Below are positions 57,566 through 64,000 of a stretch of 64,000 bases of DNA, one piece after another. The notes beneath the pieces are model-generated. The model was given only the letters and a program-made list of their open reading frames with translations. It was not told the DNA's origin and ran no database searches. This DNA is from Streptomyces sp. NBC_00775. GTDB lineage: Bacteria > Actinomycetota > Actinomycetes > Streptomycetales > Streptomycetaceae. Each line of letters starts with the position of its first letter. The first letter of the stretch is position 1. Location: assembly GCF_036347135.1 (NCBI RefSeq), contig NZ_CP108938.1:558001-622000 (forward strand), in the 5' to 3' direction. Made by a program: the position numbers and the translations under genes.

Positions 57566-57808
57566 GCCCGTCCCCTTCTCACGCCTGTACACGTCGGAGC
57601 GGCGAGCTGCCTAAGCCGGTCTCGCCGCGCCCGACATGATCGCGTGCACGGATGTACGAAAGGAGAAGGAAGAGTTACTGCTCGGTAGAGAATGTCGCCG
57701 CCGCCCTCCCCCGCTCCGGTCGCGCGGTGGCAGACGCGGGCGTCCCGTGTGAGCCTGGGCTCGCGGTCGGCGGGCCGCGGTGTCGGCTCGTGGAGAGAGG
57801 CTGCTCGG

Positions 57809-59155
57809 ATGGACGCTCCGAAGATCGTCATCGTCGGCGCGGGTTTCGCCGGCGTCGAGGCCGCGCGGGGCCTCGAACGGATCCTCGCTCCCGGCGACGC
57901 CCGGATCACCCTGGTCAGCCCCACCGACTACCAGCTCTATCTGCCGCTGCTGCCGCACGTCGCCGCCGGTGTCGTCACCCCGCAGTCCGTGGCGCCCTCG
58001 CTGCGCCGGATCCTGCACCGCACCGTGCTGGTGCCGGGTGGGGTGATCGGCGTGGATCCAGGGGCCAAGGTGTGCGTCGTCCGCAAGATCACCGGAGACG
58101 TCGTCGACCTGTCGTACGACTACTTGCTCCTCACCCCGGGCAGCGTGACCCGCACCTTCGACATCCCGGGGCTGCTGGACGAGGCGCGAGGCATGAAGAA
58201 CCTCGCCCAGGCCGTGTATCTGCGCGACCACGTGATCGCCCAACTCGACCTGGCGGCGGCCACGTCGGACGAGGACGAGCGGGCCGCGCGACTGCAGTTC
58301 GTGGTGGTCGGCGGCGGCTACGCGGGCACCGAGACCGCGGCCTGTCTGCAACGCCTGACCACCGCCGCGGCGAAGCGCTACCACCCGCGGATCGACCCCC
58401 GCCTCATCAACTGGCATCTGGTCGACCTCGCCCCCAAACTCCTGCCGGAGCTCGGCGACAAGCTGGGCAGGAGCGCACTGCGCATGCTGAGCGAACGCGG
58501 GGTGCAGATCTCGCTGGAGACGTCCGTCGCCTCCGTGACCGAGGACAAGGTCTCCCTCACCGACGGGCGGGTGCTGCCCTCGCGGACGCTGGTGTGGACG
58601 GCCGGTGTCGCGGCGAGCCCGCTGGTCGACTCGCTGGGCGCGGAGACCGTACGCGGCCGGATCGCCACCGAACCCGACTTCCGGGTGCCGGGCCTGGACG
58701 GGGTGTTCGCGCTCGGCGACGCGGCCGCCGTCCCCGACCTGGCCAAGGGCGACGGCTCGTACTGCCCGCCCACCGCCCAGCACGCCGCCCGGCAGGGCCG
58801 GCACGCGGCGAAGACCCTGACCGCGCTGATGCGCGGGGAGCCGACGACGCCGTACAAGCACAAGGACCTCGGTCTCGTCGTCGACCTCGGCGGCCACGAC
58901 GCGGTGTCCAAGCCGCTCGGTATCGGTCTCAAGGGCGTGCCCGCGCAGGTCGTGGCCCGCGGCTACCACTTGTACGCGCTGCGCACCGGCGCGGCCCGGT
59001 TCCGTACGAGTGCCAACTGGCTGCTCAACGCGGTCGCCGGCGACGACTTCGTCCGCACCGGGTTCCTCGCCGACAAGAAGGGAACCCTCCGGGACTTCGA
59101 GAAGACCGACGTCTGTCTGACTCCGCAGGAGGTCGCCGCCCGCACCCGTGTCTAA
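57809..59155 (+). CDS. ndh: Type II NADH dehydrogenase (NDH-2)-like
   Basis: A 448-residue FAD/NADH oxidoreductase with FAD-binding KIVIVGAGFAGVEAARGLER and NAD-binding LQFVVVGGGYAGTETAACL, and FAD-contacting FALGDAAAVPD near the C-terminus plus QHAARQGRHAAKTL. It transfers electrons from NADH to quinone without proton pumping and should be membrane-associated through a C-terminal amphipathic region. ATG 57809 is placed before the FAD motif, with AGAGAGG upstream. Its stop overlaps that of the convergent DJ-1 gene by four bases. Confidence 0.88.
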   Translation: MDAPKIVIVGAGFAGVEAARGLERILAPGDARITLVSPTDYQLYLPLLPHVAAGVVTPQSVAPSLRRILHRTVLVPGGVIGVDPGAKVCVVRKITGDVVDLSYDYLLLTPGSVTRTFDIPGLLDEARGMKNLAQAVYLRDHVIAQLDLAAATSDEDERAARLQFVVVGGGYAGTETAACLQRLTTAAAKRYHPRIDPRLINWHLVDLAPKLLPELGDKLGRSALRMLSERGVQISLETSVASVTEDKVSLTDGRVLPSRTLVWTAGVAASPLVDSLGAETVRGRIATEPDFRVPGLDGVFALGDAAAVPDLAKGDGSYCPPTAQHAARQGRHAAKTLTALMRGEPTTPYKHKDLGLVVDLGGHDAVSKPLGIGLKGVPAQVVARGYHLYALRTGAARFRTSANWLLNAVAGDDFVRTGFLADKKGTLRDFEKTDVCLTPQEVAARTRV

Positions 59156-59910
59156 CGCTCGGCGGTACTCGTGAGCAGGTCGAGGTAGCGGCGGCCGAAG
59201 AGGTAGGCGTCTCCCGGCCAGCGGGCCGAGAGGTAGTGGCCGTCCCGCACGACGAACGCATGCGTGTCGTCGGAGGCGGTGCCCCGCCTGGTGAGCGTGC
59301 GAGGCCCCCGCTCGAACTGCGCGGCCGGGTCGGCGAGGGCCGCTCTGACCTCGTCCTCGACGTAGGCGGGGTAGGTGCGGTAGTAGCGGCCGAGACGCCA
59401 GGCGGTGGTGAAGTAGGCCGTGCGTTCCATGTACTTGGGCAGACAGGTCGTCCGCCGGTCGGCCAGCACGCTGCGCCCGGTCGCGGTGTCGCGGGCCCGG
59501 GCGAGCACGAGGACGCCGTGGCAGATCGCGCCGACCGGCCGCTCCAGGGTCCAGAAGCGGGCGATCCGCTGCTGCAACGCCGACGAGCCCAGGTACTGCC
59601 GCATGCCGGGCGCGTGTCCGCCGGGCAGCAGCAGCCCGTCGAACTCCTCGACATCGACGTCCGCCCAGGAGACCGTGGCGTCGAACTCCGGGGATTCGGT
59701 GAGCTGTTGATAGCACCGCCGGGGTTCCGCCTCGGCGCCGAGCTGTCCGAAGAGCACGCCTGTCAGCAGCTTCGGGTCCGCCTCGGGCCGGGTACCCGCA
59801 CGCTCGGTCGCGAAGACGACCTCGTGCCCCGCCTCCGTGAGGATCCGCCAGGGTACGGCTACTTCGGTGACGTCGAAGTCTCGGTCGGGGACCGGCATGA
59901 GCACGCGCAT
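59152..59910 (-). CDS. DJ-1/PfpI-superfamily protein (glutamine amidotransferase-like)
   Basis: A 252-residue protein with DGLLLPGGHAPGMRQYL, the Cys elbow PVGAICHGVLVLARA and a large C-terminal half including DDTHAFVVRDGHYLSARWPG. The pattern fits the type 1 glutamine amidotransferase-like/ThiJ group, some of which act on glyoxal or as chaperones. No transmembrane segment. The start at ATG 59910 gives the family N-terminus MRVLMPVPDRDFDVTE. It converges on the NDH-2 gene. Confidence 0.88.
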   Translation of the reverse strand: MRVLMPVPDRDFDVTEVAVPWRILTEAGHEVVFATERAGTRPEADPKLLTGVLFGQLGAEAEPRRCYQQLTESPEFDATVSWADVDVEEFDGLLLPGGHAPGMRQYLGSSALQQRIARFWTLERPVGAICHGVLVLARARDTATGRSVLADRRTTCLPKYMERTAYFTTAWRLGRYYRTYPAYVEDEVRAALADPAAQFERGPRTLTRRGTASDDTHAFVVRDGHYLSARWPGDAYLFGRRYLDLLTSTAER

Positions 59911-60083
59911 CCACTCATCATGACAGGGCTGTTCACCACGCGAGAGGGCCCGGGGCCGAGCCCCGCGAATGCTTCGTGCGCCGCGGTGAACGCGGGGGCC
60001 TGGGCGCACGTATGAGGGGAGGGCTCTCGACCGGGGCCCTCGGCGGTGGTGACGCCGCGCCGTTCGGCTTCGGGAGCCCATGG

Positions 60084-61484
60084 ATGAGGCACGCACGACG
60101 ACGGATCGTCCGACGGGGGGCGCGACTCGCGGCCGTCGGCGGGCTGCTCTGCGGAGGGCTGATGGTGACGCACGCGATGGCGAGCGAACCGTCCGACACG
60201 TCGCGTGCCACCGAGAGTTCGGCGCAGGCAGCCGCCGATACGGGCGCCTCCCTGGTCTCGAGCCTCGGCACCTCGCGTACCGCCGGCAGTTGGATCGCCG
60301 CCGACGGGCGCCCGGTCGTCGCGGTGACCGACTCGGCCGCGGCGGCCGAGGTGAAGGAGGCGGGTGCCCGCGCGAAGGTCGTGCGGCACAGCATGCGGGA
60401 CCTCAAGTCCGCGACTGCGAGCCTGAGTTCGGCGCCCCGGGTGCCGGGCACCGCCTGGGCCGTGGACTACACGAAGAACGAGGTGGTGGTGCAGGCCGAC
60501 AGCACGGTCTCCGCCTCCGACTGGTCGCGTATGACGCAACTCGCGGACGGCATCGGGGACTCCGTACGCATGCAGCGGACCCAGGGCGCGTTCACCACGC
60601 GGCTGAACGGCGCGCAGCCGATCTTCTCGACCGGCGGGCGCTGTTCGGCGGGCTTCAACGTGACCAACGGGCAGAGCGAGTTCATCCTCACGGCCGGGCA
60701 CTGCGGCCCGGCAGGATCCGTCTGGTTCGCCGACAACCGGGGCACTCAGCAGGTGGGCCGGACGATCACCACGGCGTTCCCCGGCAGTGACTTCTCCCTC
60801 GTGCAGTACGACAACGGTCAGCAGACCACGGCCGGGAGCAATGTCGTGGCCATCGGCGGCGGAAACGGCGTACGCATCACGGGCGCCGCCGATCCGACGG
60901 TCGGCCAGCGGGTCTTCCGCAGCGGCAGCACCAGCGGGCTGCACGACGGGAAGGTGACCGCGCTCAACGCCACGGTCAACTACCCGGAGGGCACCGTCAC
61001 CGGACTCATCGAGACCACGGTGTGCGCCGAACCCGGCGACAGCGGCGGCCCGATGTTCTCCGAGGGCATCGCACTCGGAGTGACCTCGGGAGGCAACGGG
61101 GACTGCACCGCCGGCGGTACGACGTTCTTCCAGCCGGTCACCAAGGCGCTGACGGCGCTGGGTGTGCAGCTCGCGGGGCAGCCGCAGGCCTCCGCCGGCG
61201 GCGCGGCCCAGGCCTCCCCCGCTCCTTCGCTTTCGGCCGCATCACCCTCGGCGTCTCAGGGCGCGGCGGTCGCGCCCGGGTCGGCCGCGCCGGGCGCCGT
61301 CGAGCCGGTGGGGACGACGGGCAACGCCCAGACGCTCGTCTCCCGGCTCACGAACCCCCAGAACGTCGGTCCGGGCCTACTGATCATCGCGGGAAGTCTG
61401 ATCGCTCTGGTGGCGACGCGGTACATCCGCACGGAACAGGACCGCAAAGCCTATCGGCGTCAGTATTCGCAGAGTTGGGGCTGA
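60084..61484 (+). CDS. Exported S1-family serine protease with C-terminal membrane anchor
   Basis: A 466-residue alpha-lytic/streptogrisin-type protease. Signal peptide (about 1-36, GGLLCGGLMVTHAMA), a pro-region (about 37-180), then the mature chymotrypsin fold: catalytic His in ILTAGHCGP, Asp in FPGSDFSLVQYD and Ser in CAEPGDSGGPMFS, with disulfide-type Cys pairs. A Pro/Ala/Ser linker (about 390-430) leads to a C-terminal helix (LLIIAGSLIALVATRYI) and basic tail, so it should remain on the cell surface rather than be secreted. GGGAG precedes ATG 60084. Confidence 0.92.
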   Translation: MRHARRRIVRRGARLAAVGGLLCGGLMVTHAMASEPSDTSRATESSAQAAADTGASLVSSLGTSRTAGSWIAADGRPVVAVTDSAAAAEVKEAGARAKVVRHSMRDLKSATASLSSAPRVPGTAWAVDYTKNEVVVQADSTVSASDWSRMTQLADGIGDSVRMQRTQGAFTTRLNGAQPIFSTGGRCSAGFNVTNGQSEFILTAGHCGPAGSVWFADNRGTQQVGRTITTAFPGSDFSLVQYDNGQQTTAGSNVVAIGGGNGVRITGAADPTVGQRVFRSGSTSGLHDGKVTALNATVNYPEGTVTGLIETTVCAEPGDSGGPMFSEGIALGVTSGGNGDCTAGGTTFFQPVTKALTALGVQLAGQPQASAGGAAQASPAPSLSAASPSASQGAAVAPGSAAPGAVEPVGTTGNAQTLVSRLTNPQNVGPGLLIIAGSLIALVATRYIRTEQDRKAYRRQYSQSWG

Positions 61485-61495
61485 GATCCGGGTGG

Positions 61496-61684
61496 TCACG
61501 CCGCCTGCGTGGGCGACTCCAGGGAGGCTTCCGCCCACTCCAGGACGAGCCGCTGGTACTCCCGCCGCTGCTCCATGTTCAGCGTCCCGCCCGTCCGGAA
61601 CCAGAGGGCCCGGATCTCCTCGTTGACCTCGGCGGCTGAGCGCTCAGAGTCGCTTTCAGGAGTGGTGGACATGGTGTGAATCAT
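61496..61684 (-). CDS. Conserved small actinobacterial protein
   Basis: A 62-residue helical protein (SERSAAEVNEEIRALWFRTG, then LNMEQRREYQRLVLEWAEAS) without Cys or transmembrane parts. From memory, short homologues are widespread in Streptomyces with no function. ATG 61684 is favoured over the internal ATG at 61672 because AGGA lies six bases upstream of the former. It converges on the protease gene. Confidence 0.75.
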   Translation of the reverse strand: MIHTMSTTPESDSERSAAEVNEEIRALWFRTGGTLNMEQRREYQRLVLEWAEASLESPTQAA

Positions 61685-61825
61685 ACGGGTCCTGGCGTGA
61701 AGGTGATGTGAGTAAAGGTGCGCCCCCTGACATTACGGACCGTGAAGCTCATCACTCACGAGCACGGTGTCCTCGACGAGTTGGGCGGGCTGGACCTCCG
61801 GATCGGCGCCTGCGGCCGGGTGCCG

Positions 61826-62521
61826 TCAGGTGCCCGGCTTGCGGCCGTACACGAAGACGTCGTCGCCGGTCTTGAGCAGTGACCAGTACTTCTTGGCCGT
61901 GTCCTTGGTCATGTTGACGCAGCCGTGCGAGCCGGGCGGGTTCCACATGCTGAGGCCGACCGAGTGGAAGGCCTCGCCGCCGTCGAAGAACTGGCTGTAG
62001 GGCATGGGCACGTTGTAGATGTCCGAGACGTGGTCGATGTCCCGCCAGTAGATCTTCTTCAGGCCGGTGCGGGTCTCGTATCCGTCGCGTCCGGTACGGA
62101 CCGGCACCGGACCGTAGACGAGCCTGTCGCCGTCCTGGACCCAGCTGAGCTGGAGTGTCAGGTTGACGCAGGCGATGCGGCCCTTGTTGACCGGGCACTT
62201 GCCGTCCTTGTTCGGGTTGTTCCCCACGGCCTTCTGCTTGTTCATGAGGTCCATCACGCCCCAGGTGACGGGTCCCGCGTACCCGATGTTCGGGGTGATG
62301 CCGTGCTTGGTCTGGAAGGCCTGGATCGCCTTGCAGTCGGCGGTGGACTGGCGGCCGTCGACCGGACGGCCGAGGAACTTCTCCACCTGCTTCTGGTACG
62401 GGCCGGTCTGTGTCGTGCAGCTCGCGGCCTGCGCGGGCGTCGTGCCCAGCGCGAGGGTCAGCGGTGCGAGCAGTCCGGTGATCCCGAGCGCGACGGCTCC
62501 TCGTCGGCGTATGTCCCCCAT
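61826..62521 (-). CDS. Secreted L,D-transpeptidase with peptidoglycan-binding domain
   Basis: A 231-residue exported protein: signal peptide (about 1-31, ending AQA), a peptidoglycan-binding domain (about 40-100; QVEKFLGRPVDGRQSTADCK), and a C-terminal YkuD catalytic domain with HSVGLSMWNPPGSHGCVNMT. The S-H-G-C motif supplies the nucleophilic Cys. It should make 3-3 cross-links in peptidoglycan or act as a wall-modifying carboxypeptidase. The start at ATG 62521 is set by the signal peptide. No operon partner. Confidence 0.9.
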   Translation of the reverse strand: MGDIRRRGAVALGITGLLAPLTLALGTTPAQAASCTTQTGPYQKQVEKFLGRPVDGRQSTADCKAIQAFQTKHGITPNIGYAGPVTWGVMDLMNKQKAVGNNPNKDGKCPVNKGRIACVNLTLQLSWVQDGDRLVYGPVPVRTGRDGYETRTGLKKIYWRDIDHVSDIYNVPMPYSQFFDGGEAFHSVGLSMWNPPGSHGCVNMTKDTAKKYWSLLKTGDDVFVYGRKPGT

Positions 62522-62660
62522 GGCGGGCCTTCCCTTCCTTGCTTTCTCCGTTTTCTGCCTGCTAGACCCGCATCGGGGGGTATGAGTTGTAGGGCTGGCG
62601 ACGCTGCGACGAAACGGTGACATTGGCCCGTCCTGACGGGCTTGTCCCTGGCGCCGGCGG

Positions 62661-64000
62661 CTACCGCAGCAGCCCCACCGCCCGCGTGAGCACGTCCGGC
62701 GTCGCCGTGAACGGCAGCCGCAGGTGGTGTGTCAGCGTCGCCCGGTCCACGGCGAACAGCGGACCCGGCGACACCGCGAGCCCCCGTTTCGCGGCGCGTG
62801 CCGCCAGCCCCGTGGCCGTCGTGTCCCCGCCGAGGTGCAGCCAGAGCGAGAGTCCGCCGTCCGGGAGGGTGTACGTCCAGTCCGTCTCCGTGAGGAGTCC
62901 GGCGAGGTGGTCGCGCTGGGCGCGCAGCCGGCTCCGGCGGTCGACGAGGACCTCGTCGAGCCCGTCGCCTTCTCCTTCGTGCAGCAGCTCGGCGGCGATC
63001 AGCTGCTCCAGTGGCGGTGGCGAGAGCTGAGCCTGCAGCGGATTGCGCGCCAGCTCGCGTACGAGGGCCGCGCCCGCCCGGATCCAGCCGACCCGGAGGC
63101 CGCTCCACAGCACCTTGCTCGCCGAGCCGATCTGGATCACTCGTGTTCCACAGAGATGGGGCTCCGGTCGGGGCGGCGTCCGCAGGTCCAGGTCGCGCAT
63201 GGTCTCGTCGACGACGACGGTCAGCGCATGGCGTTCGGCGAGGGCGGCGACCGCGGCCCGGGCCGGGGCGGTCATGTGCGCGCCGGTGGGGTTGTGGAAG
63301 TCGGGGATGAGATAGGCGAGTTGGGGCCCCTTCCCGCGTACGGTCCCGGCCAGGTGCTCCGTGTCCCAGCCGTACGCGGCCGTCACGGGCACCGGCAGCA
63401 GGCGGGCCCGGCGCCGTCGCAGGATGGCCAGCGCCCCCGGGTAGGTGGGGCTCTCCACCACGACCGGCGCTCCGCGGTCGTGGTGGAGGTGGTCGAGCAG
63501 GAGTGTCAGCGCGGCCTGCGCGCCGGAGGTGACCAGGATCTGCTCGGGGCGGGTGGCAAGGCCCGAGCGGGTGTACCGCTCGGCGAGCAGTGCGCGCAGT
63601 CGGGGCAGTCCCGGTGTCGCCACTCCCGAGTCGACGAGCAGGGCCGCGCTGCGCTCGACGGCACGGCCCACGGCGGCGAGGTAGGCCTCGTGGGGTGCCG
63701 CCGTGACGGCGAGGGTCAGGTCGAGGTCCGCGTCGCCCGCGCCGCCCCGGTCCAGCGACCACGGCGTGGTGCGTTCCGTCAGGCGCGCGGGCAGCCGTAC
63801 GACGCTGCCGCTGCCGTGCCGGGTGTGCAGCCAGCCGTCGTCCCGCAGCAGGGTGAGGGCCGAGACGACGGTGCCGCGGCTGAGGTCCAGGGTGCGGGCG
63901 AGTTCGCGCTCGGACGGCAGCCGGGTCCCGGCCGGGAGACGGCCGTCGACCACCGCCTCGCGCACGGCCGCCGACAGCGACCGCGCGAGCGGGCCCTCTT
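62661..64000 (-). CDS. MocR/PdxR-type GntR regulator fused to an aminotransferase fold (5' partial)
   Basis: At least 446 residues; the frame continues past base 64000, and the visible GTG at 63965 is probably internal because the upstream codons encode more of the winged helix (PLARSLSAAVREAVVDG). The N-terminal helix-turn-helix (RLPSERELARTLDLSRGTVV) is followed by a fold-type I aminotransferase domain with PHLCGTRVIQIGSASKVLWS (PLP Lys in SASKVLWSGLRVG). MocR proteins regulate vitamin B6, GABA or amino acid metabolism using PLP. No adjacent target gene is visible. Confidence 0.9.
   Translation of the reverse strand, partial: EGPLARSLSAAVREAVVDGRLPAGTRLPSERELARTLDLSRGTVVSALTLLRDDGWLHTRHGSGSVVRLPARLTERTTPWSLDRGGAGDADLDLTLAVTAAPHEAYLAAVGRAVERSAALLVDSGVATPGLPRLRALLAERYTRSGLATRPEQILVTSGAQAALTLLLDHLHHDRGAPVVVESPTYPGALAILRRRRARLLPVPVTAAYGWDTEHLAGTVRGKGPQLAYLIPDFHNPTGAHMTAPARAAVAALAERHALTVVVDETMRDLDLRTPPRPEPHLCGTRVIQIGSASKVLWSGLRVGWIRAGAALVRELARNPLQAQLSPPPLEQLIAAELLHEGEGDGLDEVLVDRRSRLRAQRDHLAGLLTETDWTYTLPDGGLSLWLHLGGDTTATGLAARAAKRGLAVSPGPLFAVDRATLTHHLRLPFTATPDVLTRAVGLLR

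Noticed and set aside
1..64000. Biosynthetic gene cluster, prophage or CRISPR array
   Set aside because: No PKS/NRPS/terpene core enzymes, no phage structural or integrase genes, and no spaced repeat array were seen. The only repeat array is the 15-bp tandem at 48003-48077.

Overview
The window looks like a chromosomal segment of a Streptomyces-type actinomycete. By eye it is very GC-rich, third codon positions are almost all G or C, GTG starts are common, and many products are Streptomyces hallmarks: Tat and Sec exported enzymes, a PAS/GAF/SpoIIE/HATPase phosphatase, an LAXTG sortase substrate, SCO5389-type and DUF5519-type small proteins, and tandem pectate lyases. I see no rRNA, tRNA, CRISPR array or intact transposase. 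Both window ends cut through genes: a PAP2-type phosphatase at base 1 and a MocR-type regulator at base 64000.

Region by region. Bases 1-8.3 kb hold single genes: DNA repair methyltransferase (ogt), a GlxA-type regulator coupled to an isochorismatase-family hydrolase, an SGNH hydrolase, an alpha/beta hydrolase and a second isochorismatase-family hydrolase. Just upstream of the latter is a hairpin-rich, transposase-less stretch (6704-6958) resembling an IS200/IS605 end. Bases 8.4-13.2 kb form a polysaccharide-lyase module: a PL8 lyase, a phosphodiesterase-type phosphatase and a DeoR-N/LacI-C hybrid regulator, linked by a shared ATCGTATCGATC-type operator that is a perfect inverted repeat in front of the regulator. 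Bases 13.2-24 kb carry the SpoIIE-type phosphatase, a truncated P-loop ATPase remnant, a DUF6445-type protein, an amino acid permease preceded by a decayed SDR pseudogene, a PL9 lyase, a cell-wall protein and a TetR/DUF35 pair with a TGGCACTGAGTGCCA palindrome. Bases 24-27.5 kb encode three exported proteins: a seven-repeat FG-GAP protein, a formylglycine-enzyme-like protein missing one active-site Cys, and a secreted intradiol dioxygenase.

The most coherent part is 27.6-49.4 kb. A FadR-type GntR regulator (28523-29263) lies among five promoter regions that all carry the palindrome TGTCGACA. These promoters drive four SDR oxidoreductases, an exported alpha/beta hydrolase, an FAH-family enzyme/amidohydrolase/carboxylesterase/CMD operon, an FAD-linked oxidase/two-permease ABC transporter/VOC operon, a LigI-like lactonase and a DRE-TIM metallolyase. 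I read this as a dedicated uptake and catabolic regulon for an unidentified cyclic, probably ester- or lactone-bearing compound. A LysR/epimerase pair and a secreted beta-strand-rich protein sit inside it without the operator.

Bases 49.5-51.3 kb are a PL1-PL3 pectate lyase pair. Bases 51.7-55.1 kb are a compact SulP transporter operon with PPOX-like and RsbW-like genes joined by ATGA overlaps, and two related ArsR regulators at its edges. The remainder (55.2-64 kb) holds small stress or exported proteins, NDH-2, a DJ-1 protein, a membrane-anchored S1 protease, an L,D-transpeptidase-like protein and the partial MocR gene.
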